Shown: piece after piece, positions 47,605-58,397 of the stretch
Numbering within the stretch: position 1 is the stretch's first letter
Layout of the letters: each line of letters starts with the position of its first letter
Source: Chiridota heheva
Lineage: Eukaryota > Echinodermata > Holothuroidea > Apodida > Chiridotidae
Assembly: GCA_020152595.1 (NCBI GenBank)
Contig: JAIGNY010002799.1
Coordinates: forward strand, 490,501-554,500
Direction of reading: 5' to 3'
DNA length: 64,000 nt
The notes under the pieces: generated by a model
Told to the model about the DNA's origin: nothing
Databases searched by the model: none
What the model saw: the letters and a program-made list of their open reading frames with translations, nothing else
Made by a program: the position numbers and the translations under genes

Positions 47605-47836
47605 GTAAAAGTCCTTGTTGGAAACAAAAGCCTGTTAATTTGAGTTAAGCATAACTGGTTTTAACAGGGATTTGCAATAGTCCCTGTTAAAAAAAAAAAT
47701 GTCTGTTGATTCCAGTTAAACCTATCTGGTTTTAACAGGAGATGTGTTCATTACCAGTTAAAAACAGTTATGACCTGTTAACAACAGTTGAGACCAGTTA
47801 AAAACAGTGCATTTCAACTGATTTTTTTCTGCTGGG
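47605..47836 (-). repeat. Right foldback arm
   Basis: Read on the minus strand it repeats the left arm's design (AACTGTTTTTAACTGG, GTTAACAGGT). It is shorter and more diverged than the left arm and ends CTGCTGGG. Confidence 0.75.
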
Positions 47837-47955
47837 TGACTAAGCATACTAAATAAAAAAAAGTCTGGTCAGGTCATATACTGTAGCAACTTTATGCAAA
47901 TGACCACAGTAATAAAGATGGGGTTGAATAATCATGCCTGATACAACTGTTGGTG
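47837..47955. repeat. Right half of the interrupted target repeat
   Basis: TGACTAAGCATACTAAATAAA ... GGGGTTGAATAATCATGCCTGAT parallels 40902-41025. Confidence 0.7.
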
Positions 47956-48440
47956 CCTAAATATTTTGAATAATTTTAAGGATTTTAAATCTCAAGTGCT
48001 ACAAGAGAGACTTGAGGATCTCTAAAGAATATTTTAAAATTATATCATTTTACACTTATCTTTTAAGAAAATATCAAATGTTTTGTTGACTTTTTAAGGA
48101 AACTAGTCTTCAATCCTGTCTTAAGTATCTCTGAAAAACTTTAACATTTTATAAGGAAATTCTAACCTTCCATAAGGAAATCTGTAGAAACTTTAACTTT
48201 TCTGAGGAACTCTGAAGAAACTTTAACATTTCTAAGTTATTCTTATTTCTGAGGAAATCTCAGGAAAAATATGTGGACGAATGGATGTATTTGCAACTAC
48301 ATAGGTTTGCATTATGCTTCGCATGCGAACCAACAAGAACAAGATAAAGATAGAAAAAACTTGACCAGCCTGAACAATTAAGACAAAAAATGATTAAAAT
48401 GTACATGAAAGTTCAATGGATAAAAATATATTGCACTGAG
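47956..48440. other. Non-coding stretch and LINE 3' UTR
   Basis: AT-rich sequence with repeated CTGAGGAAATCT-type words (48090-48260). The last 140 bp before 48441 are probably the 3' UTR of the minus-strand LINE. Confidence 0.4.
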
Positions 48441-50507
48441 TCATTGTTTGAAAAGATAAGTCTTTAAAAATGTCTTAAAATGATGTACAGACGGAGCACC
48501 TCTCACAGAATTAGGCAAGTTATTCCATTCTTTTGGTGCCGCAATCGAGAAAGCTCCGTTTCTGTATGTAGATTTAGCACTTTAAGCAGCACGTGAAATC
48601 TGGAGCAGTCCTTTCGAGCTTGACCTTAGAGTCCAAGAAGAGCCTGATCTGCCAAAGACTTATATACAATCAACATCATCTTAGACAAAATGCGTTTTCT
48701 AACAGGCAACCAATAAAGGTTGTCGAGGATTAGTTGCATATGGTCACGTCTCCTGGCGCCAACAACTAGACATGCTGCTGTATTTTGTACACGTTGCAGT
48801 TTAACAATTTTAGCATCGGGTAGACCATAACAAATCTAGGAGAACCCCGAGACAAGCTAGCTAGCTTACGAAAGAGTTGACGTGAATCTCATTGTGCAAT
48901 TTCAGTCGTGATCTTTTTTCGCGTTGCTAAGCATCCGTTTATAAGCAATGCAGTCTTCGCCCCAAATCTGCCGATGAGCCCCTAAGCAAGATTTTTTCCA
49001 CCTACTCTCACTTCGACGTTTAGTTTGCTTCGCTTTTTGAAGGTCTTCTGAATACCACGGGGTATGAGGTCTAAGAGTCACATTCCGCGTTGTCTCAGGT
49101 GCGTGTTTGTCAAGCAGGTTATGCAAGATAACATTATACTAATTAACATAGTCATCTAGATTCTCGCAAGTCTTAGTAAGTAGAGATGAATCCATGTAAA
49201 GCCTCAACATCCATATTGCGCGATCTCTGAGAGAAGACCTTAATGGTAGTTGAGCCATTGGCGTAGGCAGGTTTTTGTTTGGGGGCTACTCATTGGTATG
49301 ATTTTTAACCCGTGACAGTATCTAAGCGGAGCGCCACCATGGGTTGGCGCGTAGCGTTGAGAGAAATTTTTCCAATAAATGCTGCCTATAGATTGCCGGA
49401 AATAGCACTTCCTAGGCCAAAAACTTGCAAATTTGAGGCTGTATTTCTTTGATTGTCCACAATTTTGCCAGAATTTTGCTGTTAATAAGGGATTGGGGGG
49501 GGCATGGCCCTCGTGCCCCCCCCCCTCTGGCTACGCCAGTGAGTTGAGCTGGGGTCAGACAATTTTAATTTGAATAGTACAACGGAGTGATCTGAAGGCA
49601 GACTGGTCTAAATCAATATCAGAAACGCTGTCATCAGTAAAACGAGTGATGACTAGATATGGCCGCGCTTATGTGTAGAACTAGTAACGACTTCTTGAAG
49701 ATGCGCAGAGCTTAACATGTCCAAGAACTTACGAACATCACTGTCACCGTCAACATTCAAGTGCAGGTTGAAGTCGCCAGCAATTAGAATGCTGGTGGAT
49801 ATACTTGGGAGTCGTTCCAACAAATTTGATAAATCGTTGAAAAAAACAGATGCTTTGAGTTTATTTTTTTCGAAGGTAAGGGGGGGGGGGTGTCTTTAAA
49901 CAAAGAAAAAGCGCGTTGGTTTACTGCCAGATGTAAGAGTGACGTCCATATGTTTGAATGAGGCGTATCTGCAGTTCTCATTCTTTATTATGTCAAACCT
50001 CTTACGCAAGATGATGCAGACTGCCCCACCTGTCCTATCAGTACGAGGAACTTTGGGAATATCAAGGTCAGGCAGAGCATTATGAAAATCGGCTAGTACG
50101 CAATTGTCACGCTCGCCGCCAGTCAGCCGAGTCTCAGTGATGGCTAGCAAATCAAATTTATTTGAAATGATACAATCAATAATTGATGAAGTACAATTTT
50201 TGACTGAAGCAGCATTCCATATGGCGAAACGACAGTCTATCTGAGCAGTGTAGCTTATTTGAATTGCATTGCAATCAACCAAGTTAGATGGATTTGGCCT
50301 GGTTACGCACTCGATTAAATGGTGTCTGTCAGTTATTATACGCTTGATTAAGCGTAACTTCTGTTTACCAGCTCTGCAACCACGCTTCACCTGTTCAGGA
50401 ATGTTAAGGTCAACCAGCATTGTCCAAAGGGTTCTATCACGATGATTCTTTGTCATCGTTTTAGCCACACGCAAAAGAAAGTCTTTTGAATAAGTGATGC
50501 AGCACAT
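48441..50507 (-). pseudogene. L2/CR1-type LINE ORF2 with internal deletion and nested insertion
   Basis: Read from 50507 downward: N-terminal region, then the APE-type endonuclease (IWNAASVKN, DLLAITETRLTG, DRTGGAVCIIL, then ILIAGDFNLHLN, LVITRFTDDSVSDIDLD, HSVVLFKLKLSDPSS). The hAT-like element at 49256-49541 follows. After it come TIKVFSQRSRNMDVEALHG, LHNLLDKHAPETTRNVTLRP and TPWYSEDLQKAKQTKRRSES. The frame then jumps to late RT (KLQRVQNTAACLVVGARRRD, NLYWLPVRKR) and ends RNGAFSIAAPKEWNNLP, FKTFLKTYLFKQ, stop at 48441-48443. Most of the RT catalytic part is deleted. Several frameshifts and stops are present. Other than a poly-C/G insert near 49878, the order is canonical. Confidence 0.9.
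49256..49541. mobile_element. 286-bp hAT-like MITE nested in the LINE, exact 8-bp duplication
   Basis: The ends CATTGGCGTAG and CTACGCCAGTG are inverted, with one mismatch. AGTTGAGC stands on both sides (49248-49255 and 49542-49549), an exact 8-bp target duplication as in hAT. Removing the element and one duplicate rejoins the LINE reading order (DPSS to TIKVFS). Confidence 0.9.
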
Positions 50508-51520
50508 GATTCAGTGTAGATGAAAGAGAAGACCTTAGTTCAAAGAACGACAATAGGTAAAGCTGTTACATAGAGTGCAAAACACACAGTACACAATGGC
50601 ATGGAATCAGTGTGTTAAGCAAATAGTGGTAAGACGACGGTAAAAAATATGATAAATAGTCACATCCAAAGAAGTAAAAAAAACAACAAACGATGGTCCA
50701 CCATAAGCAGAAAGTACAAACAAAGAAACGCACAAAATTGAAACATTGAAAATCTCAGTGAAAAACAGTAATAATCACAATTTCCCAAAGAGCGAAAACA
50801 GAGCGTGATGCAGCCATGGATGACGCTATTCCTAAAAAATATTCCTTCACATGCCAAGGGAACATTAATTGTTTGCTAAACTATTTCCTAAAAGAATTCT
50901 CAACTAAATTATTTTCTTCCTATCTCTATGCTTAAAAACACTTCTAGAAAATAGTTTTTGACCAAGTGAACAATTAAAAAGTGACTTATTTTCTCCACAA
51001 TAGATATTGATTAGTTCAGTGGTCAAGCACACTCATCTCGTATGAAAGAAGAACTCAAAGGAAATAAAATGGTAAACTCAATATATGAATACCTTATCCC
51101 AGTAAGGAGATATTCAAATTTAATGTCTCACTTGGGTAGCAATTACTGGTGTAGTAAGTCTTGTCTACTGTAGAAGTTTGGCGCCGTCATCCTCACATTC
51201 TTAATAATTATTAATTGTCTTTTGATGAAAATTGATTTCATATTTTTACTGTTTAAATTATTTTTCTCAAACTTTCTTCAGGTGGTTCATTAGAATTACC
51301 TTAGATCTGTGTTACTACTTTCCTGACATATCTAATGGTTTTTAAGTCACAGAATTGCAGAAAAAATATAATAGAATACACACAGACTGAGGAATCTGAG
51401 GTTGTGGTGTCACAACTAGTCATGTCAGTCGCGCATGATACAGAACTTCAAACTGATAACAGAAGATTTGTTAATGCTTTGTTTTTACTATTTTGTTTCT
51501 TTTGAGTTCCTCTTTCATCT
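50508..51520. other. Non-coding stretch
   Basis: It may include the LINE's 5' UTR (minus strand) near 50508-50880; nothing else recognised. Confidence 0.4.
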
Positions 51521-51522
51521 GA

Positions 51523-51740
51523 GTTGCTGTGGCTCAGTGGTTAAGGAGTCATGCCCGTATGTGACAGATATGGGCTTCGATTCCCGTCACAAGCGCTGCA
51601 TTGTGTACCTGGGCAAGACGCTTTACTTGCTCCAGTCCACTCAGTTGTTAAATAAGTACCAGCAATGCTGGATATAGTTAACCTCCGATGTGCTGGCGTC
51701 TCATCCAGGGAAGTTCTACATGCTCTCATCCGCTTGCGCC
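51523..51740 (+). repeat. tRNA-derived SINE with conserved central domain
   Basis: The head has A-box TGGCTCAGTGGTTA (51530-51543) and B-box GGCTTCGATTCC (51572-51583). The body has CTGGGCAAGACGCTTTACTT and GCTCCAGTCCAC, a core resembling the central domains of widespread metazoan SINEs. The tail is CATCCGCTTGCGCC. Probably transcribed by pol III; mobilised by a LINE. Confidence 0.75.
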
Positions 51741-53595
51741 GTGAAAACCATTCCAAAATCATAATTTACATGAATTTCTTAGAACCCTCATCCAAATTTG
51801 TATCTCATTTCGTTTTATTTTCTTGCTAATCTTGTTGGTGAATGGCGATATAACTTTTTGACCGTTCATCTGTCTATTCGTCTGCCCGTTCGTTCATCCA
51901 TCCATCCAAGCATCTATTGTTCAGTTACTAGAAGCAAAGGATGTGCGCCCTTGAAAAGGAAAACTATTTTTGTGTCTCGCTTGAAAGAAAATGTATACAA
52001 TGGAAACGTTTTCCTCAAAAGTACTAAGACTGCACATGACTTGTCCTTCTGCTTAAAATTTTTTCCAGCAAATCATAACCACAAACTTACTGTAGCAAAT
52101 AGTGAGACCACCTTATCTTAATTAAAATGATTACACAATAAGGACTTCATCCATTGCTAATATGATACTCAGCACCAATTTCCACAACAACTAAGGTTTT
52201 TAGAATAAAGAAAATAAAGAGGAAAAATCTGATCCTACCTGGTCATTTATCAGGTCGAGTCTGACTGTTTGGAAGTTTAAGGAGCAGAACAACTAATGCA
52301 TGATTAGAAGTTTAAATATTTCTATTAAAATTGAAAATCTCATAATAGAGTCTCTCACTTCAAAAGAAATTGAAATCTGGTTTTCTCGAATGCAAAATTT
52401 ACATAATAAAACCATATATGTTATTAAAGTTTCAGTTCTTAAAGGAATATTTCCATGGTTTTTGTAAAACTGTTTTTGAAAGAGCATACTTCTAGAGCCA
52501 ATTTTGTACAAAAATTAGGTTGATATCATATTTCGTTCAGAAGATATGGATTTCTAAAGATTTTTCAATAACATTTTAAAGTTTTTGTACAGTATGATGA
52601 ATTCGTGTTTGATGATGTTACAGAGACAGTTTCATTGCAAATTTTATGTATTTCTCTGAAGGTCAATTGGTTGTTTCTGTATGAGTAGAAACAATTTTTT
52701 AAAGGTTATTGAAGTAGGGTATATTTGGCAATGTACTTTTATCAATTTATTTTTCTAGCAAGTTTAACTAATAAAAAGGTATGATAGATTCTAATGAAAT
52801 ACATCACAATTGTGGGAGAATGTGTTGCTGTGATGTCATACTGAGCCTTTTCCTTTTCGTTTATTGGCTTTTTTTGTAAACATTAAAATGTGAATAACTC
52901 CGGGTAGGAATAATATATCGACATGATTTGTGTACTAAATTGTTTCTAAAATGTTTGTCTTTCTTATAAAAGGTTACGAAAAAACATGGGAATATTCGGT
53001 GGCGTTTTCTGATTTTCGAGCAAAATATCAAGTTTGGTATGTTTCATAGGGGGTTTTGGTGTAAAAGTATAGAAGCTGTGATTTTATATTAACTGTTTAA
53101 TGTAAGATTTTCAGAAGGAGGGAAGTAGATACTAAATACATAACACTAATCTTGGAAGCGTAGCTATGACGTCATAATGTATATTGCATCAGTCAGGCTT
53201 TTCAAAACACTAGTAAAATATTTGAAATACAATTACTCCTGAACGAAATAAGATATAACAATGGTTTTCTCACCTTTTTCTTTCTTTGGAAGTCATCTAT
53301 ATCAACATTAACATGGACATTCATGGAAATGTTTCTTCAAACTATTTCTTCATTCAAAACAGAGAAAATATATGCAATTCTCCATAATGCTGAAAGTTAA
53401 CAAACAACCAGCATCTTTTAGTCAAAGGTGGCAATTACTATTATTGATTAAAGAAGCGAATTTGTTATATGGACACAATGTTGAGAACTCCATTCAAATG
53501 GTCTGGGTGAAATTTCAACCGATTCCTGCACGGTTTGTTGGCCCTTATTTTTATTTACATGCTACATACATTAAATAAAACCCTAAGCTTGACTA
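51741..53595. other. Non-coding AT-rich stretch
   Basis: No recognisable genes. A short CCATCCATCC-type tract lies near 51897. The frame at 53372-53578 matches no family. Confidence 0.4.
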
Positions 53596-53600
53596 ATGCT

Positions 53601-54232
53601 TGATGTAGCCCAGTCGGTTAAGGCGATGGAGTTAAGATATGTTTTGAACCAACATCGATCCGGCCAGAACCATTTTTTCGAATGTTTATTTGACATCCCT
53701 TTGAAGGATTGTCAGCTTATGCGATGTCTAAATGAATGCCCAGGTTCTCGCTTAGAAACGAGTGTTATTTTTGCAGTGTGTGTCACGTCCTTACCGTCTT
53801 TTGGATATTTTGCTGTGTTGCTATGTTTGGCTTAAAAAGATCGATACATCAATGCAATAACAATAAATATTGTTGCGTAGTTTTAATTAATTTTGTATTC
53901 CAAATTTAATTAAAAATGTCTTCAAATACTCGGATTTCACTCCGCGCAGTCTGAAGGAATTTAGCATATATAATTACAAAGGCTCGGGAAATTAACGAAT
54001 ATCTCCGATTGAAAGAAAACTATGATTTTATTGGCTAGAGCGTTGAAATACCGTCTTGCACATATGCTAATCGAGCCTAGTATCCCGTTTGGGGTTTCTC
54101 CCACTGAGTAGTTCAATTGGGTATAACTTTGTAGTTGATAGCTGATTTGGGCTATGAATTTGGTTTAAAAAAACCAAAATGGCTAAATTTGAACCATATA
54201 ACGCGATTGAACCTCTGGCTGTAAAATCACAA
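53601..54232 (+). repeat. Dispersed element, plus copy, with tRNA-like start
   Basis: 53668-54232 matches the reverse complement of 56818-57345 at an estimated 75-80%. Shared blocks include AGCCAAACATAGCAACACAGC, CTACGCAACAATAT and GCAAGACGGTATTT as read on the minus strand. Its left edge reads GTAGCCCAGTCGGTTAAGGC, like the D-arm half of a Ser/Leu tRNA. Non-coding. Confidence 0.6.
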
Positions 54233-54254
54233 GTTTTGATGACTTACTAATAAA

Positions 54255-54575
54255 AACTAGAACACCAATGATGTAGTAGCTCAACATATTTGGGGAGTGG
54301 TTAAGTCTGTTTTTTGTTGGTGGGTTGTTAATTCGCGCATGGAGCTTTCGAGTATAGGCTGCGGTTGTTAGGAAAGAAATACATGTTTGATGTTTATTTT
54401 TCGGCAAATGCAAGTGGGAGCTTTGACATCGTTGTGATGCTGGAACATTAATAATGTAGTTGCTCAATATATGTTTTGGGGCTCAGGTATACGACTGTTT
54501 TTGTTTGTAGGGAGTTACATTGAGTAGGCTTAGGTTGTTAGGAAAGGGATACAAGTTTGATTAGCAGTGGCGCAA
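54255..54575. repeat. Roughly 180-bp tandem duplication
   Basis: The blocks GAACACCAATGATGTAGTAG / GAACATTAATAATGTAGTTG and GGTTGTTAGGAAAG...TACA.GTTTGAT occur twice in the same order. Confidence 0.6.
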
Positions 54576-55044
54576 CAAAAGGCTTTGGAATGCCGGAAGG
54601 GTGAGTAAACCTTACAGGCTCTGGACAAATCGATTTGGGACTAGCCTTTAACAATGACACTGCAATATCTTTGTTATTAAACCCAAAGCGCCAAACGTCT
54701 CGCAAGGAACTTAGGGAAACGGAGAGAGCAGAAAATCAAGTTTATGTGCGTTTCTTGACAGTAATTGGGGCACTTTTTATTTTTAAAAGGGGCACTTTTG
54801 TCAGTTGACAGTTTGTGCTTGTCACTGTTGACTTTCACACTTTCGGTAGGCAAATTCCGCCTATAGATTCAAAGATTGGTGAGCCAGGACTAATGTTGAC
54901 AATTATCCATCGGGCGAACAGATAAAAGGCTTCTTTTCAAACTTGCTGCTTAGGTGTAGGTTTACCAAGGTTTATAACGTCCCAACAGAACTCCATTGCA
55001 GTATTTACGTCAAGACGCCCACCGTGACGGCTGTTTTGTTAACC
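54576..55044. other. Non-coding stretch, possible hAT-like left end
   Basis: CAGTGGCGCAACAAAAGG at 54575-54592 resembles the left ends of the hAT-like family, but no matching right end was found. Confidence 0.3.
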
Positions 55045-55054
55045 ACTCGTGGAC

Positions 55055-55135
55055 CACTGGTTGGAGACCCACCGGAAATCGAACCCGGGACGCTAGATTG
55101 GAAAGCTGAAGCTTTACCGCACTGCCACGGAGGTC
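55055..55135 (-). repeat. tRNA-derived SINE head
   Basis: The minus strand has A-box TGGCAGTGCGG (complement 55117-55127) and B-box GGGTTCGATTTCC (complement 55074-55086). The spacing fits pol III promoters. Confidence 0.55.
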
Positions 55136-55660
55136 TGTTTAGAAAATTATTGGAAACATATCTCCTCTCACCACGGCCCTCGGTGTAGGTGTCCCTGGTA
55201 TAATGTTATGCTTTGATTGTGTCATATGAATACTAAATGTATGTGACAACTTCTATGTATTTTGTGGTATTTGTGAGTAAGTAGATATGTATTTGTTTTA
55301 AAGCTTGAACAATGACCTAGAAAAACTTTAAATAAGTTTTAAAAAGCGCCCTCAGTGACAGACTGGTCCTCCCACAAGGTCCAGACCGGTCCGCCCACAA
55401 CTTTCAAAAGAGTAACTCCTGCCCCTGTCCGCACAATTTCAAAAGGGCACATTCTGCCTCTTACTCTAGGGCCAGGGCCGTGCCTCCCCCTCTCCCCTTT
55501 TCCTTTCCGCCGTGGTTGCGACATCGCTGTAGAGGCCAAAATCCCTACGGTCCAGCAGGACTAGTTGCGTATGCGTATGGGAGCTTTAATATCGTATGAA
55601 TATGTGAAAACTGTGTTTCAAGTAGGCCTAAAAAAGCTAAGCCTCACATCAAATTGATGC
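55136..55660. other. Non-coding stretch
   Basis: Includes a locally GC-rich patch (55360-55560) with open frames on both strands; no family recognised. Confidence 0.4.
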
Positions 55661-55664
55661 AAAT

Positions 55665-56745
55665 TTTACCATGTTTGCTTTTAAGTGAAATGAAAATCAT
55701 AAACAGCCATACCAACAGCAAAATACTTTTGTATCAAATTAAGATGGATTTTACATCCTTGCAGCAAGACATGATTTTAATATTGACAATGTATTAGCCA
55801 TTCCGAGCAAATAATTGATTATTGCATTTAATGAATCACAATTTAGCATCTAGGCCTAATAGCATCCAACAAATACACTTCCAAGTAGCAATCATTATTA
55901 GAAAATTCAACTAAAACATCTTTAAACTTTCTTTTAAACTTGAGTCCTCTTTAGTATAACTTACCAACTTAACTGTACAGAGACTGAATTACTCACGGCT
56001 CATTACGCTGTCTGCACAGACCAGTCCAAACTGAGTACCTACATATGTACAAAACCATTAAGATGGATCTACTTGACCTCTGCATCCTTTAAGATACCCG
56101 AAAACGGTCATTTTCGCGAAAAAGGAAGAAAATGCTCCTATAATCGAAAGAATTTGTCCGGAAATAAGAGAAATTACCCCAGAATTGATCAAAAATTCCT
56201 GAAAGTGAAGAAAATTTTCCGAAAATAAGCAAAATGTTCTGAAAATGAGCAAAAATGAGCAATTTTTCTTATTACCAGAGGTCATTAAAAAATAGTACCC
56301 GATAATGAAAATAAATTTTACGAAAATGTCCTGAAAATCGAAGAAAATTGTCCGGAACTGAAAGAAATTACCCCAAAATTGGCCAAAAAGTTCACCAAAG
56401 TGGCATGATTTTCCGAAAATGAGCAAAATTTTCCGAAAATTGAAGAAAACTACCAGAAAATTTAATGAAAATGTTCTGAAAATTAAAAAAAATTCTCCAG
56501 ATATAAAGCTAAATTTTCAAAAAGAAAAGAAAAGTTACCCGAGGGTAAGGTGGGGGTGGGCGCATTTAAAAGGTATAACAATTATTGAAAAGATTGTGTA
56601 TTAGCACCCCATTTCCATCCCACCACTAAGAATTTCTTTAAAAAGGTACAGGATTTATGCATAAGTTACAGTAATACAGTCTGTAGCCTTGCCAACAAAC
56701 ACGTTACTGTGTATAAGATTACTGCAAGCTAGGTCATGCGTCTCA
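55665..56745 (+). repeat. Left arm of a 2.7-kb imperfect palindrome
   Basis: It matches the reverse complement of 57378-58397. Landmarks in order: CAACAGCAAAATACTTTTGT, CAAGACATGATTTTAA, TTAATGAATCACAATTT, GTCCTCTTTAGTATAA, a GAAAATGAGC-type array, TTATGCATAAGTTACAGTAA, TACAGTCTGTAGCCTTGCCA. I estimate about 80% identity outside the array. Confidence 0.75.
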
Positions 56746-56817
56746 TGCGATCCACATTCACGCAAGATGGGGTTTTTTCCTTGCTTTGTTTTTTATCAGT
56801 GAGTTATAACCCTTTGG

Positions 56818-57345
56818 TGATTTTACGGCCAGAGATTTAATCGCGTTATATGGTTGAAATAACCTATTTAACTGAGCTGTTTAGCCATACTTGGCTTGTA
56901 ATAGGTTTTTTAAACCCAATTTATAGCCCAAATCAGATATCAACTATATATCAAAATTTATACGCCAAAACGGGATTTCACGTTCAATTAGCATACGTGC
57001 AAGACGGTATTTTAACGCTCAGTTGGAGATGATTGGTGGTATTTCCCGCGCCAATGTAGTTATATATGCTAATTTTTTTCAGATTGCGCTGAGTGAAATC
57101 CAAGTATCTGACAGATTTTAAGTGAATTTTAGAATGCAGAATTCATTATGCTACGCAACAATATCAATTGTTATTGCATCAACATATCGATCTATTTAAG
57201 CCAAACATAGCAACACAGCAAGATATCCAAAAGACGCATAGGATATGATAAACGCTGCAAAAATCCTAACGTATCCGGGCGAGAACCTGGCTCTTAAGCT
57301 AGTCATCGCATAAGTTCAAATCCCTTAAAGGGATGTTGAGCTAAA
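56818..57345 (-). repeat. Dispersed element, minus copy, forming the palindrome's centre
   Basis: Inverted relative to 53668-54232. It occupies most of the spacer between the palindrome arms. Confidence 0.65.
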
Positions 57346-57377
57346 AACACCTTGCACATGAGTCCCCTATCAGCCTG

Positions 57378-58397
57378 TCGCATTAGACGCATGACTTGGC
57401 TTGCTGTAATTTAAGCTTATCCACAATATCTTGCTTTTTGTTGGCAAGGCTACAGACTGTATTACTGTAACTTATGCATAAATCCAGTGCCTTTATTGAA
57501 GAAATTAATACTGGTACGATAGAGATGGGGTGCCAATACACAAAATGGACCTTTTCGATAAATTTCTGACTTGTTATACGCAATTCCCCCTTCGTTCCCC
57601 CTCCCCTCCCCGCCAATCCCCCTTCCTTCCCCCCTCCCCCTTCCCCCCTCCCCCTTCCCCCCTCCCATTCTTCCTCCTTTCACCGTAAATTTTCATATCC
57701 GGACAATTTTCTTTGATTTTGACAATATTTTTGTGAAATTGTGTTTCATTTTCGAATTGTTTTCTTCAATTTTCGACAAATTTTGCTTATTTTCGGGAAC
57801 TTTTTGACCTATAATGGGTTAATTCCTTCAGTTCCGGACAATTTTCATCGATTTTCAAAACATTTTCGGAAAAATATCTTTCATCTTTGGGTACTATTTT
57901 TAGAAAAATTTCTTTAATTATCCAAAAAATTTGCTCATGTTTGGAACATTTTCATATTTGCGAAAATGTTTGCTTACTGCCGGAAACAAAAATGGCAAAT
58001 TTTTGGGTAATTTCTTTCACTTCTGGACGAATTCTTTCGATTAGAGGAACATTTCCTTCCATTTTCGGGAAAATCACCGCAATCCATCTTATACTAAAGA
58101 GGACTTTAAAAGATAGTTTAAAGATCGTTATAGTGATTGCCACTTATAATGATTGGCACTTGAAAGTGTATTTGTGAGAAGCTTTTAGGCCTAGATGCTA
58201 GAAAAAAAACAAAATTGTGATTCATTAATTGCAACGATTATTTAGGCCCTATTTGCTCAGAATAGCTAATACATTATTAATACTTAAAATCATGTCTTGT
58301 TGCAAAAAAAAAAAAATTAAACTTGATTTTAAACAAAAGCATTTTGCTGTTGGCATGTATATTTATGTCTATTAATGTTTGTTTTTAAAGTTTGCAT
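57378..58397 (-). repeat. Right arm of the palindrome
   Basis: Mirror of 55665-56745; it includes a C-rich tract (57590-57670) where the left arm has GGGGGTGGGCGC. Confidence 0.75.

Larger units (their letters stand above)
41127..47836. mobile_element. 6.7-kb foldback-like element
   Basis: The ends are CCCAGCAGAAAAAACAGTT and its inverted counterpart (AACTGATTTTTTTCTGCTGGG). Both arms consist of degenerate 20-bp units around AACTGTTTTCAACAG, in mirror orientation. The flanks TCCCTG and TGACTAAGCATAC rejoin to resemble the uninterrupted neighbour at 40892-41025, implying insertion at TG with a 2-bp duplication. Long inverted arms of short tandem repeats are the defining architecture of foldback elements (Drosophila FB, sea-urchin TU). 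The interior holds later insertions and no recognised transposase. Confidence 0.65.

Noticed and set aside
51523..51600. Functional tRNA gene
   Set aside because: Promoter boxes are present but the body continues as a SINE with conserved core and tail.
53601..53675. Functional Ser/Leu tRNA gene
   Set aside because: Only the D-arm side matches; the T-arm and acceptor stem do not form.
55339..55564. Opposed 66- and 69-codon frames in a GC-rich patch
   Set aside because: Both strands are open because of low AT content; no family features.
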